Assembly (NCBI GenBank): GCA_024638265.1
Contig: JAHEKQ010000005.1
Location: forward strand, 1-64,000
Origin: Flammeovirgaceae bacterium
GTDB taxonomy: Bacteria; Bacteroidota; Bacteroidia; Cytophagales; Cyclobacteriaceae
Direction of reading: 5' to 3'
Length of the DNA stretch: 64,000 nucleotides
Shown here: positions 1 through 8,930 of the stretch, in pieces
Position numbering within the stretch: the first letter of the stretch is position 1
How the letters are laid out: the number at the start of each line of letters is the position of its first letter
Made by a program: the position numbers and the translations under genes
The notes under the pieces: generated by a model
What the model was told of the DNA's origin: nothing
Databases searched by the model: none
The model's input: the letters and a program-made list of their open reading frames with translations, nothing else

Positions 1-1
1 G

Positions 2-775
2 CCGGGACAGCCGTTTTTCCGCAGTTTTGGGAGCTTACACAGGAAAATGTTGAAGTACATTACAAAAATCTTTACTCAGGATAAGGAATCGGTCCGTATG
101 CTCCAGGAAATCGGAATCGAGCACGCGACTCATGCCGGGGACACAAGATTTGACCGGGTATGGCAAATCAGGGCCAACGCGGAGGATATTAGTGGAATCG
201 CAGATTTCAAAAAGGATAACCGTGTACTTGTTATTGGGAGTTGCTGGAAAGAAGACCTGGAATTATTGATTCCCTATATCAATAATTCCCCGGAAGGTAT
301 ACGATACATCATAGCTCCGCATGTAATCACCGAATCGAATCTCCGTATGCTTGAGAAGCAGATACGCCTCAGAACTATCCGGTACTCAGAATATGGTGAG
401 CACGAGTTGGGAGAGGTACGCGTTGTGATCATTGACAGCATAGGGCTTCTGAGCCGGCTGTATAAACACGGTGAGTTTGCATTTGTGGGGGGAGCCTTTG
501 GCGATGGCCTTCACAATATTCTTGAACCGGCGGCATTTGGCCTTCCGGTTTTCTTTGGAAACAAAAGCTTTAATAAATTTCGTGAAGCAAGAGATCTCCT
601 GGAGATCGGCGGTGCCTGGGTGGTAAAGGATTTCTATGAATTTGAACAAAAGTTTAATCCACTCCTCGATGAATCAACCAGGAGGGTGGTTTCAGAAATA
701 GTCTCCAGCTATACACAATCGAACATCGGGGCAACCGACAAAATTATTGCATACCTGAAAACACGAGCAACTTGA
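2..775 (+). CDS. waaA: 3-deoxy-D-manno-octulosonic acid (Kdo) transferase, 3' part
   Basis: The reading frame is open from base 2, so the gene starts before the window; about 258 residues of the C-terminal half are present. The visible part has the GDTRFDRV segment typical of WaaA/KdtA, followed by a GT-B second Rossmann domain with GGAFGDGLHNILEPAAFG, the nucleotide-sugar binding region. The family transfers Kdo from CMP-Kdo to lipid A at the inner membrane, an early step of LPS core assembly. The ATG at base 47 is internal to the conserved fold and is not the start. The stop codon overlaps the TTG start of rsgA, so the two genes are probably translationally coupled. Confidence 0.9.
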   Translation, partial: PGQPFFRSFGSLHRKMLKYITKIFTQDKESVRMLQEIGIEHATHAGDTRFDRVWQIRANAEDISGIADFKKDNRVLVIGSCWKEDLELLIPYINNSPEGIRYIIAPHVITESNLRMLEKQIRLRTIRYSEYGEHELGEVRVVIIDSIGLLSRLYKHGEFAFVGGAFGDGLHNILEPAAFGLPVFFGNKSFNKFREARDLLEIGGAWVVKDFYEFEQKFNPLLDESTRRVVSEIVSSYTQSNIGATDKIIAYLKTRAT

Positions 776-1680
776 AAGGGATTGTGACCAAATCGACCGG
801 ATCCTGGTATGCTGTGATGACCGATGATGGAATTACCCATCAATGCAGGATAAAGGGAAAACTTCGATTAAAAGGAATAAAAACAACCAATCCGGTGGCG
901 GTTGGTGATCGAGTCAACTTTGAGGAAAAAGACCTGGTGATCAATGAGATCGAAGAAAGGGAAAATTACATCATCAGAAAAGCAGTAAAGAAGTCGAAAG
1001 AGGCGCATATCCTCGCCAGTAATGTCGACCAGGTAGGGCTGATCGCCACCATCAGTTACCCGAGGACCTCAGTGGGATTTATCGACCGGTTCCTGATCTC
1101 TGCAGAAGCATTTAGAATTCCACAATTCATTGTCTTTAATAAACAGGATATCCTCTCTTCCGATGAACTGGAAGCACAGGAAGAACTCATTGGTATCTAT
1201 ACCAAAATCGGGGTGGAATGCATTAAGGTTTCTGCAACCGAGGATAAGGATTTCAGCAGGTTGATGAGAATTCTCCACGGAAAACTCACTATGATCGGCG
1301 GGCATTCCGGGGTGGGAAAGTCCACTTTGTTAAACCGTTTGGACCCGGGTATTGATCAACAGACCAAAGAGGTATCTGATTTTGCCAATAAGGGTGTACA
1401 CACCACTACCTTTGCAGAAATGTTTATCCTCCAGGGTGATACACGAGTGATTGATACCCCCGGGATCAAGGAACTGGGATTAATTGATATGGATCCCGTT
1501 GAGATCAGTGATTATTTCCCCGAAATGAGGGAGACCAGGCTGGATTGTAAATTTTCAGACTGTCTGCACTTTGAAGAACCGGGGTGTGCGGTGAAAAATG
1601 CCGTAGAAGCAAGTGAAATATCCCATATCCGTTATGGTAGCTATCTGTCCATGATTATGGAAGAGGATAACAGGAGGTAA
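772..1680 (+). CDS. rsgA: Ribosome small-subunit-dependent GTPase A
   Basis: RsgA/YjeQ is a circularly permuted GTPase that acts in late 30S subunit maturation. The sequence shows an N-terminal OB-fold (about residues 1-70), then the permuted GTPase motifs in the order G4 (NKQD, 123-126), G1 (GGHSGVGKST, 176-185) and G3 (DTPG, 228-231). A C-terminal zinc site uses C259, C264, H266 and C272. At 302 residues the length is normal. The only start that preserves the N-terminus is a TTG overlapping the waaA stop by 3 bp. It faces the convergent GT2 gene 5 bp away with no visible terminator. Confidence 0.95.
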   Translation: MKGIVTKSTGSWYAVMTDDGITHQCRIKGKLRLKGIKTTNPVAVGDRVNFEEKDLVINEIEERENYIIRKAVKKSKEAHILASNVDQVGLIATISYPRTSVGFIDRFLISAEAFRIPQFIVFNKQDILSSDELEAQEELIGIYTKIGVECIKVSATEDKDFSRLMRILHGKLTMIGGHSGVGKSTLLNRLDPGIDQQTKEVSDFANKGVHTTTFAEMFILQGDTRVIDTPGIKELGLIDMDPVEISDYFPEMRETRLDCKFSDCLHFEEPGCAVKNAVEASEISHIRYGSYLSMIMEEDNRR

Positions 1681-1685
1681 AAGAT

Positions 1686-2576
1686 CTACCCGATCGATTT
1701 AAGTATCCAATAAACAGGGTTCTTTCCACCGCATTCCCGGTATAATTCATACCACTCTTTCAGATACTCTTTATTTCCGTATTTGTAGGCCATCCTCAGC
1801 TCATATTTTATACGGCGAAGGAGGGCCCTTTTTTCCCTTTGATTACTTACCAGCTGATAGGCCTTCTTTGTCACCATCAGTGTGGAAGCCACCTTTGGGT
1901 CAGTAGGGCCATACATATTGGATGACATTCCCGTAGGCAGTTTCCTCAAAACCATCAAAGCTTCATCCAGGTAGGAATATTTCCAGTCCTTAGCGGAGCG
2001 TATCCAAAAATCAAAATCTTCATAGGCAAGTGAATCATCATATCCACCCATGCGTTCCAACACCTCTCTCCTGATCATCTGGGTAGCTGCAGAAATGAAA
2101 AAATATTCCAATAATTCGGCAAAAATGAACCCCTCTGGTATAGATTTGACCTTTCCGATCTTAAATACCCTTTCCATATGGGTTCCGAGGGAATGCCCGA
2201 CCTCATCTACCAGCTCTGCATCCGTAAAAACCACGCCATAGTCATCCCCCAAATCATTAAATCGTTCTAGCTGCTTACTGACCTTTCCCGGGAGGAAATA
2301 ATCGTCGGCAGCGAGATCGATAATATAGTTACCTGTCGATGCCGCAAATCCTTTGTTAAAAGAAGCGCAATTACCCAGGTTTGTCGGGTTCTCCAGGTAC
2401 TGAAATTCCCCTTCCAGCCGAAGGCTCCTGATCACTTCCCGGCTATTGTCTTCACTGCCATCATCAACTACGATCAACTCAATGTCGTTGTGGTCCTGGT
2501 ACCACACGGACCGGATAGCTTGTTCCACATATTGGGCCTGGTTATAACAGAGTAATATGACGCTTACCTTGCTCAT
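1686..2576 (-). CDS. Glycosyltransferase family 2
   Basis: This is a GT-A fold glycosyltransferase of 296 residues. It starts with VSVILLCYNQ, has the VVDDGSEDNS nucleotide-binding segment near residue 37, and carries a DxD-like AADDYF near residue 90 for metal/sugar-nucleotide binding. A later AYEDFDFW resembles the acceptor/catalytic ED motif of the family. No transmembrane segment is apparent. Its start overlaps the flippase stop by 4 bp, so it is probably the last gene of the minus-strand run beginning near 8862. That context suggests surface glycan or lipid-linked oligosaccharide assembly; the sugar donor and acceptor cannot be told. Confidence 0.88.
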   Translation of the reverse strand: MSKVSVILLCYNQAQYVEQAIRSVWYQDHNDIELIVVDDGSEDNSREVIRSLRLEGEFQYLENPTNLGNCASFNKGFAASTGNYIIDLAADDYFLPGKVSKQLERFNDLGDDYGVVFTDAELVDEVGHSLGTHMERVFKIGKVKSIPEGFIFAELLEYFFISAATQMIRREVLERMGGYDDSLAYEDFDFWIRSAKDWKYSYLDEALMVLRKLPTGMSSNMYGPTDPKVASTLMVTKKAYQLVSNQREKRALLRRIKYELRMAYKYGNKEYLKEWYELYRECGGKNPVYWILKSIG

Positions 2577-3847
2577 TTTCCAACAAGATTTTTTCGCATC
2601 ATGACCAGTAGTGCCAGGAAGAAGAATACATAGCGAACCAGGTTAGCTGCAGGAATGCCCGCGATCCCAAGATCCGTAAGCCCTGTGAATACCACAATCC
2701 CAAGCAAGTAAACCAGGGCGGAAAGAATATGCAGTGAAATGTAAAGATTCCACTTTTCGGTTACTACCAGGAGAAATACCATCAGGAATGACGGCAAAGC
2801 AAATAAATCTGAAAGCAATTGGTAATAAAGAAATTCTCCCGCGGGCAACAATTCACTCTGAAAAAGCAGAAGGATTACCGGTTCTCGTAGAAGGTAAAGC
2901 AGCAATAATCCTGATGCTGAGACAACCATGGCGAGGCCTAACATTTTGCGGATATAAAGGGTCCATTCCTTCCCACCGGCATTCATCCTGCTGATCTGAG
3001 AAAAAAAGATGACACCCAGGGTGCCGAGGAATACCGACCTATAGCTTTCAGACATTCTTACCTGTGCCTGCCAGTGACCCGTAATTTCTGATCCGAACCA
3101 GTTAAGGGCGAAATCCCTTACAAAGTAGTCGACCCATTTTCCCATAACCACCCCGACTACCGCAATTCCAATGAAACGCAATAAAATACGATTCATCGGG
3201 CGGTCAAAACTGAATTTCAGCCTGGGTAAATCCCCACGTACGGTAAGGAATACAAAATTCATTACACTGTATATGCCCCAGCCTGCCGCAAATCCCAGCA
3301 TGGCTCCCTGCACCTCTCCGGAAATCGATCCATAATAGGTTGAAAAAATAATGAGAAGGATATTCGCAATGGTAATTCCAAACAGCAAACGGAATGACTG
3401 ACGGGCGTAGAGGAATGAAAAGGCCAGGCTATTTAGAAGCACAAAGAAAACTGCGAGCAACAAGCCCCACATGTAAAGCGGGGTAGATTGGAATGTATCG
3501 AAATATCGAAGGAAAAAATCTTTCCGGAATACCAGGATAATCGAGATCAGGACAAACAATAGCAGGTTGATCATGAAGCTGGTTCCAATGAGAACCCTCT
3601 TTCTGTCTTCGCTGAACTGTGAATAGTGACGAATAACACCCAGGTTGGTACCCTGTTCAGGGATCTGAGTGACCAATCCTATCAGGTTTTGAAAGTGAGA
3701 AAAGAGGGCTAAGCCCGCAGATCCGAAGTATACCGAAATGATCTTAATGACTGACAGTGTACCCAGGGCACGAACTGCTACAGTGAAAATCGTCCAGGGA
3801 GATTGCGATACGGATCGAAGGAATATGTTCGGCCGTTTCTCCGTCAT
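2573..3847 (-). CDS. Wzx-like O-antigen/polysaccharide flippase
   Basis: This 424-residue polytopic membrane protein has roughly 12 hydrophobic segments and few long loops. The N-terminal SVSQSPWTIFTVAVRALGTL region and overall layout match Wzx/MATE-like O-antigen translocases of the MOP superfamily, which move undecaprenyl-linked oligosaccharides across the inner membrane. It overlaps both neighbours by 4 bp: the GNAT-like transferase upstream and the GT2 gene downstream. Flippase, sugar transferase and acyl/aminoacyl-type transferase together fit a glycan export unit. No polymerase or ligase is visible in the window. Confidence 0.8.
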   Translation of the reverse strand: MTEKRPNIFLRSVSQSPWTIFTVAVRALGTLSVIKIISVYFGSAGLALFSHFQNLIGLVTQIPEQGTNLGVIRHYSQFSEDRKRVLIGTSFMINLLLFVLISIILVFRKDFFLRYFDTFQSTPLYMWGLLLAVFFVLLNSLAFSFLYARQSFRLLFGITIANILLIIFSTYYGSISGEVQGAMLGFAAGWGIYSVMNFVFLTVRGDLPRLKFSFDRPMNRILLRFIGIAVVGVVMGKWVDYFVRDFALNWFGSEITGHWQAQVRMSESYRSVFLGTLGVIFFSQISRMNAGGKEWTLYIRKMLGLAMVVSASGLLLLYLLREPVILLLFQSELLPAGEFLYYQLLSDLFALPSFLMVFLLVVTEKWNLYISLHILSALVYLLGIVVFTGLTDLGIAGIPAANLVRYVFFFLALLVMMRKNLVGK

Positions 3848-4764
3848 AGGACTTTCTCAAAGCTGTCCTTTCGGCAAAAGCAACTACCCAGGTTTTGCTT
3901 GAAATCAAATAGTGAATAATTGGGGGCACCTTCAAGGGAACTTGATCCGAGGTCGTGGAATCGTATACCCGTTTTTGCCAACTCTTCGCCTACTTCGCGG
4001 GTTAGCCTTATTATCGGGCTAATGGAATCGTACTCCCTGGAGTGGGCATGTGCGAAGTCATATGAGATCTTGGAGTCCACCCTGATCAAAGTCATCACGG
4101 CAGCCAATTTTCCATTATCCCTTAGTGAAGCCACAAGGAAATCGTCGGGAAGACTATTCATATGATTTTGAAAATCCTCTAAACCCATTGAAAAGCCCTG
4201 TCCTCTTTCATCCCGGCATTTCAATATGAATTCATGAATCGAAGCACTGTTTTCCGCGGTTTCCCATGAAAAAGTGAGATGACTACACCTCTCCATTTTC
4301 CTCCGGTAATTATGGTCAAAATTGGAAGTAAACGGGCCTGAAATATCCAGGATCGCATGCAATTGAGACTCTGAAATCCTGTATCCCCTATCGACCAGCA
4401 GGTAATTGGACATGGCAGTTGGATAAGTGGGAAGTCCTTCCGGAAGCGACCTGACCACAATACTGGATACTGCTTCTTTTTTTAAAGATTCTTCTACCTC
4501 CCCGATAAAGTTGTTCAGTTCAAGAAGTGTCAGTCCATGGTTTAACTGGAACCCACTGTATGGTGCATAGATTGGAGAAATGGCAGTTTTGTCCCTAATC
4601 TGAAAACTTACAGACGCCCATAATTCACCTCGCTTTAGCAGGTGAAAATATCGTGCTTGGCCACCTCCCTTAAGCTCTAGGTGCCTGGCCCTCGAGAAAA
4701 GAAGTCTCTCCATCCCGGGATATTCTTCGTCTGCTTCTGCCGCTATGAACTTCCAGTCACCCAT
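3844..4764 (-). CDS. GNAT/FemAB-like acyltransferase
   Basis: This 306-residue soluble protein has a two-lobe GNAT arrangement similar to the CelD/BioF2 (GNAT_6) and FemAB families. The segment FDHNYRRKMERC near residue 150 is like the NxRRxIRKA helix of FemAB-type proteins. The C-terminal half (RDNGKLAAVMTLIRVDSKISYDFAHAHSREYD, then LTREVGEELAKTGIRFHDLGSS) resembles the acceptor/CoA-binding GNAT core. Such proteins often acylate sugars or peptidoglycan amines in surface-glycan clusters. It lies 3 bp after the Mpo1-like gene and overlaps the flippase gene by 4 bp. The substrate is unknown. Confidence 0.65.
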   Translation of the reverse strand: MGDWKFIAAEADEEYPGMERLLFSRARHLELKGGGQARYFHLLKRGELWASVSFQIRDKTAISPIYAPYSGFQLNHGLTLLELNNFIGEVEESLKKEAVSSIVVRSLPEGLPTYPTAMSNYLLVDRGYRISESQLHAILDISGPFTSNFDHNYRRKMERCSHLTFSWETAENSASIHEFILKCRDERGQGFSMGLEDFQNHMNSLPDDFLVASLRDNGKLAAVMTLIRVDSKISYDFAHAHSREYDSISPIIRLTREVGEELAKTGIRFHDLGSSSLEGAPNYSLFDFKQNLGSCFCRKDSFEKVL

Positions 4765-4767
4765 GAA

Positions 4768-5244
4768 TTAAAAAGAGATTCCAAACCAGCGATAAATGAA
4801 GCGGAATATCCAAACCGGGGATATGATGAAATGTGTTAGATCTTTCTTGAAGAGCCCGGGACTCCGTTGCTGTATGTGCCCGAGGAGCATAAGTATAAAC
4901 CCTGAACTCAGAAGGATGGTAATTACCTGGTTCATGGGTAGGAATTGCTCCGTCTCCAGGAAATCGATGAGGAACAGGCAACCCTGGTAAAAGAATCCTC
5001 CTGCAAAAGTCAATGAAAAGGACTCTGAACCGAAATAAATGATCATCAGTACAGCGTATACCGTGGCCCAATTGGCATAGTAATTATTTCCAAGCCAGGA
5101 TTTAATTATATCGGAAGGAAGGTGCCACAGAAAAGCCATCAACCCAACGGTAGAAAGAAGTACCCCCAGGATATGCGCAACCCTGTTAAACCTTGTCATG
5201 ATCCCGCCATTGTATCGCTCTATTATTTCATCAATGGGGGCCAT
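4768..5244 (-). CDS. Mpo1/DUF962-like membrane protein
   Basis: I take the ATG at 5244, giving MAPIDEIIERY, rather than the in-frame ATG at 5289. The shorter form starts 2 bp after the stop of the preceding gene instead of overlapping it by 43 bp, and DUF962 proteins usually begin close to this motif. The 158-residue product has about four membrane segments, an NWATVYAVL segment, and a late GHIQQRSPGLFKKDLTHFIISPVW block similar to the conserved GH...EGxxPA...GP.W end of the family. Yeast Mpo1 is an iron-dependent dioxygenase acting on 2-hydroxy fatty acids; activity here is not established. Confidence 0.6.
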   Translation of the reverse strand: MAPIDEIIERYNGGIMTRFNRVAHILGVLLSTVGLMAFLWHLPSDIIKSWLGNNYYANWATVYAVLMIIYFGSESFSLTFAGGFFYQGCLFLIDFLETEQFLPMNQVITILLSSGFILMLLGHIQQRSPGLFKKDLTHFIISPVWIFRFIYRWFGISF

Positions 5245-5246
5245 GC

Positions 5247-5753
5247 TCAAACTTTGGTTTTGACTTTCGCCCAATCCTTGATCTGCCAAATGATCTCTGC
5301 AGTCGCAAGGTGGTTATCATCCTTATCCCTGACTTCAACACTAACTGGCAAGTCCAGTTTTCCTTCCGAGTCGATCTTTGCAATTATCTCATTCTCCACC
5401 CAATAATCTGAAGCCTCAAATCTTGCGTATGCGTCGGCTTTGCCCTGGTAGAAATAGCGGACATTCAGTTCTTTCATGATCAGCCGATATTGCTTGTTGT
5501 CCAGTTTTCTCAAAAGGCTTAAACCCGTCACAAATTCTGCAATGGTAGCCATGCCGCAGGCATGAAGTCCTTTTATGTGGTTCAGATTGGATCTCCTGTA
5601 GGGAAGCCTGGTTATGATATAATCCTCTCCGATCTCATGTACTTTGATCCGGTGAGGTCTGTTAAACGGGATTATCCTTCCCAGGCTGAGGTTCAGGATC
5701 TTTAAATACCTCTTAGATCCCTGTGCCTTATTGATCAATACTTCGGGGTTCAT
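5247..5753 (-). CDS. DUF4442 hotdog-fold protein (thioesterase-like)
   Basis: This 168-residue soluble protein carries the DUF4442 signature: PFNRPHRIKVHEIGEDYIITRLPYRRSN, then the hotdog central helix NHIKGLHACGMATIAEFVTG. Hotdog proteins of this type resemble acyl-CoA thioesterases, and the HIKGLHA segment is where the acyl-thioester site lies in related families. It sits 14 bp after a methyltransferase gene and 2 bp before the Mpo1-like gene. With two lipid-related neighbours, an acyl-thioester or lipid intermediate is a reasonable but unproven substrate. Confidence 0.7.
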   Translation of the reverse strand: MNPEVLINKAQGSKRYLKILNLSLGRIIPFNRPHRIKVHEIGEDYIITRLPYRRSNLNHIKGLHACGMATIAEFVTGLSLLRKLDNKQYRLIMKELNVRYFYQGKADAYARFEASDYWVENEIIAKIDSEGKLDLPVSVEVRDKDDNHLATAEIIWQIKDWAKVKTKV

Positions 5754-5767
5754 TCTGTAAATATAAA

Positions 5768-6382
5768 TTATTGGTGCTTATGCAAGCTATAGACAGCCGA
5801 GAGTATCCGGTTTCTGTAGAGAGTTTTACGCTTTGTTTGCTTCCAACCCGATTCCAGGACAAGTTTCTGCCACGGTGGTAACTCCCTTGCGGGTATACCT
5901 GCCATTATTCTGAAAAACCTGTACATACCGAATACTAATAATCTGTAAAACCAGCTATGAGCACGAACAAAATCAGTGACTACCATAGTTGAATCATCAG
6001 CCAGTTTACTTCGTACCACATTAAGTATTTCATTTAGCTGGTGCGCGTTAAACTGATCGAGGAAAAACGCCATGTGCACCCCGTCATATCCGGATTGATC
6101 CAATGACCGAATGTCGCATTGATAAAACTTAATTTCCATAGTCACGTTCCTCTTGCTGGCTCTTTCAATCATCCCTGAGCTAATATCCACGTAATCGATC
6201 CTGCCGTTATAGCCCAGGCGTTGAAATTCTTTCAATACAATCCCCGTACCTCCCCCAACAATCAATACATTACGGCAGCTTAGCAGGGCTTCAATATTTG
6301 TGCATTGGGATATGGACAGATTATTCCCAAAAACCCTCTTCCCGAGCCAATCGTAATATGAAGCTATTGAATTGTAATTCAT
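5768..6382 (-). CDS. Class I SAM-dependent methyltransferase
   Basis: This 204-residue protein has motif I VLIVGGGTGIVLKEF (about residues 39-53), an acidic motif II end (IDYVDISSGMIERAS) and a motif near IRSLDQSGYDGV, all of a class I Rossmann methyltransferase. The C-terminal FYRLLVFGMYRFFRIMAGIPARELPPW is hydrophobic and may touch the membrane or a lipid substrate. Its start codon shares one base with the stop of the UbiA-like gene. A prenyltransferase-like membrane protein next to a methyltransferase recalls the ring-prenylation and methylation order of quinone pathways; the substrate is unknown. Confidence 0.8.
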   Translation of the reverse strand: MNYNSIASYYDWLGKRVFGNNLSISQCTNIEALLSCRNVLIVGGGTGIVLKEFQRLGYNGRIDYVDISSGMIERASKRNVTMEIKFYQCDIRSLDQSGYDGVHMAFFLDQFNAHQLNEILNVVRSKLADDSTMVVTDFVRAHSWFYRLLVFGMYRFFRIMAGIPARELPPWQKLVLESGWKQTKRKTLYRNRILSAVYSLHKHQ

Positions 6383-7176
6383 CAGAACAGAACAACTAAG
6401 GCCGGTAGAAAAAATGCGCCGTCTGCCACCATACCATAAAGATCATCCCTGCTGAAAAGCTTTCGGTAGCTCCATATCATCACAAATGTACCCCACATCA
6501 GAATCAGTGGAACCTGGAAACTCCATCCGTGTTCCAGGCCGGAAAAAAATCCACAAGCAAGGAATATGAAGAACAATGAATTAATCAACACAGGCGTTCT
6601 TCGATCCAGTCTATTAGTAATATTGTAAACACCATTACTTCTGTCTGCTACCCTTTCGAACCAGGATATAATTACGAGATTAGTAAAAGCAAGGGTCGAA
6701 TGCTGAAATAATAACATCCACTTAATTTCACCCTCTGAAAGTACAATTGGCGCTAAAGCAACCCCCGATGTGTACATAAGGGCTATAATGATTTCCTTCG
6801 GAATGCTGACTTTCTTCCAGACGAGGAAAAGATAGATACCCATTATGACTGACATAAGGAGGCCAATCTTGATTATAGATTCTTCCACCCTTGGTAGTAG
6901 GCGAGCAGAAATAATTATTAAAACCAGTGAAACGAAGAAAAGTATCCGGCTGTTTTTCATGTGAAACCTGTGGCGTGGAAGTTCCACGATCAGTTCTTTA
7001 CGTGTATCGAGCAGGCGATCCATTGTATAAATTACCCATACAGCTGAAAACAAGAGTACATAAACCTCAATATCCGGATCAACTTCATATATCCTGCTGA
7101 AGAAATAACAATTGATACATGCTCCCAGGGATATATCCAGGTTACTATTCCTAAAGATTTTTTGGTAAAGGCCCAA
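6382..7176 (-). CDS. UbiA-like integral membrane protein
   Basis: This 264-residue protein has about eight hydrophobic helices. After the second helix comes YTMDRLLDTRKE followed by PRHRFH, and after the central helices WFERVADRSNGVYN. The spacing of the acidic residues (DxxxD in each half) resembles the two Asp-rich loops of UbiA prenyltransferases, although the canonical NDxxDxxxD is incomplete. I therefore call it UbiA-like, not a proven prenyltransferase. The start is a TTG directly after the stop of the SSS gene; the first in-frame ATG is about 50 residues later, inside the first motif. It is probably co-transcribed with the following methyltransferase. Confidence 0.55.
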   Translation of the reverse strand: MGLYQKIFRNSNLDISLGACINCYFFSRIYEVDPDIEVYVLLFSAVWVIYTMDRLLDTRKELIVELPRHRFHMKNSRILFFVSLVLIIISARLLPRVEESIIKIGLLMSVIMGIYLFLVWKKVSIPKEIIIALMYTSGVALAPIVLSEGEIKWMLLFQHSTLAFTNLVIISWFERVADRSNGVYNITNRLDRRTPVLINSLFFIFLACGFFSGLEHGWSFQVPLILMWGTFVMIWSYRKLFSRDDLYGMVADGAFFLPALVVLF

Positions 7177-8862
7177 TTACCAGAACAATCCGTACAGGGC
7201 GACGATGATGATCAACACCACAAAGGCCCCGATATTAAACACAGGATCGGTCTTGAACAGTGATTTCTTTAGGGTAATACCCTTTTCATTATCACTTCCT
7301 TTTCCTTCTATATAGCTGATAAGCGCCATAATGCCTACGGTGATGACAAATGTCAGTCCCATCTGATCAAGGAAAGCCAGCGTAGGAAAAATCCCCTCAA
7401 TGGCACTCCCATCAGCCCAACCCTTTGGCCCAACTTTCAAATACATAGCCACCGGGATGGAGAGAAGGGCCCCCCAGATGGCTGCATTATTGGTCGCCTT
7501 TTTCCAGAATAATCCCAACATGAAGATGGCCAGAATTCCCGGGCTGACTATTCCCGTGTATTCCTGGATGAACTGAAATACTTGTCCCAGGTTTCCCAGC
7601 ATGGGGGCAATCAGAATGGCAATTACCAGTGATACAAATGCCGTTATACGGCCAATTCTCACAATGCTGGTTTCACTGGCATCGGGCTTGAATATGGGCT
7701 TGTATAAATCCATGGTAAAAATAGTGGCCGTCGAATTTAGCATTGAAGCCAGTGAGGAGACAATAGCGGCCGTTAATGCGGCCAATACAAGTCCTTTGAC
7801 TCCTACCGGGATAAACTGTGAGATAAGCCAGGGGTAGGCTTTGTCGTTGTCCACTCCATTTTCCGTGAGAAAAACAGGATCGGCGCTTGCCGCACTGACA
7901 ACTCCTGCGTCTGAATTCAGTAAAAAGGCCACAAGCCCGGGAATTACTACGATCAAGGGAATGATGAGCTTGAGTACTGCTGCGAAGACGATTCCCCTTT
8001 GAGATTCTTTTAGGCTTTTTGCAGCAAGAGTTCGCTGGATGATATATTGATTAAATCCCCAATAATAGATATTGGCTACCCACATACCCCCTATCAGCAC
8101 CGATAGTCCCGGCAGGTCCCAATAGGCATCTTTTCCATTAGGAGTGATGATTTCGCCTTTCTCGACGATCATACTGAATTTTTCAGGAATTTCGTTGAAT
8201 AGATGTGCCAAACCCCTGAAAAATCCTCCTTCGGGTGTAAGCGCTTCAAGCGCCAGGTAGGTAGTAATTAGACCCCCAACCACCAGGATTAGTACCTGTA
8301 CCACATCGGTCCATGCTACAGCCTTTAAACCTCCCCAGAGAGAATATGCGGCCGCAAAGGCAGCCAAGCCAAGAATTGATATCATAGTATAACTGCCATC
8401 TCCATTTCCGATAATGGTGTCAAGTGCCTTGGCCCCCAGAAATAAAACTGTCGTCAGGTTCACAAATATGAAGAGGGCAATCCAGAATACAGCCAGTATC
8501 GATTTGAGGTTGGTACTGTATCGCTGCTCAAGGAATTGAGGGATGGTATATAGTTTCTTTTCAATGAAAATGGGGAGGAAAAATTTACCCACAAGGAGCA
8601 GCGTGACCGCAGCCATCCACTCGTAGGACGCAATTGCCAAACCTATCGCAAACCCCGATCCGCTCATACCAATAAATTGTTCTGCGGAAATATTCGCAGC
8701 TATCAGGGAGGCTCCAATAGCCCACCAGGGTAGGGACTTGCTGGCCAGGAAGTAATCTTTACTATCCTTTACATGACCTTTTTTCTCCCTCGACACGAAT
8801 AATCCAATGCCGAGAATCAATGCGGCATAACCAACAAAAATGACCGTATCCAGAGTTTGCAT
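7177..8862 (-). CDS. SSS-family sodium:solute symporter (SLC5/vSGLT type)
   Basis: This 561-residue protein has about 14 membrane segments. The N-terminal half contains SLIAANISAEQFIGMSGSGFAIG, the first helices of the LeuT-type core in sodium/sugar symporters, and IPQFLEQRYS, typical of the family. A later AALTAAIVSSLASMLNSTATIFTMDLY segment holds the serine/threonine-rich helix 8 region associated with the sodium site. The vSGLT subgroup imports sugars, but the substrate cannot be read from sequence. It is divergent from hutF (68 bp apart) and is the first gene of the tightly spaced minus-strand run. Confidence 0.88.
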   Translation of the reverse strand: MQTLDTVIFVGYAALILGIGLFVSREKKGHVKDSKDYFLASKSLPWWAIGASLIAANISAEQFIGMSGSGFAIGLAIASYEWMAAVTLLLVGKFFLPIFIEKKLYTIPQFLEQRYSTNLKSILAVFWIALFIFVNLTTVLFLGAKALDTIIGNGDGSYTMISILGLAAFAAAYSLWGGLKAVAWTDVVQVLILVVGGLITTYLALEALTPEGGFFRGLAHLFNEIPEKFSMIVEKGEIITPNGKDAYWDLPGLSVLIGGMWVANIYYWGFNQYIIQRTLAAKSLKESQRGIVFAAVLKLIIPLIVVIPGLVAFLLNSDAGVVSAASADPVFLTENGVDNDKAYPWLISQFIPVGVKGLVLAALTAAIVSSLASMLNSTATIFTMDLYKPIFKPDASETSIVRIGRITAFVSLVIAILIAPMLGNLGQVFQFIQEYTGIVSPGILAIFMLGLFWKKATNNAAIWGALLSIPVAMYLKVGPKGWADGSAIEGIFPTLAFLDQMGLTFVITVGIMALISYIEGKGSDNEKGITLKKSLFKTDPVFNIGAFVVLIIIVALYGLFW

Positions 8863-8930
8863 ATTTCAATAAATTTGGGGAATGACGGGTAAATCTACAA
8901 CTTATACCCAATGTTGAAAATAATTCAATT

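Noticed and set aside
4757-5071. ORF in another frame within the Mpo1-like gene
   Set aside because: It is a shadow of the gene on the same strand; it has no start context and no recognisable domain.
5247-5289. Longer start of the Mpo1-like gene at 5289
   Set aside because: It overlaps the upstream hotdog gene by 43 bp and adds residues unlike the family; the ATG at 5244 lies 2 bp after that gene's stop and fits DUF962 proteins.
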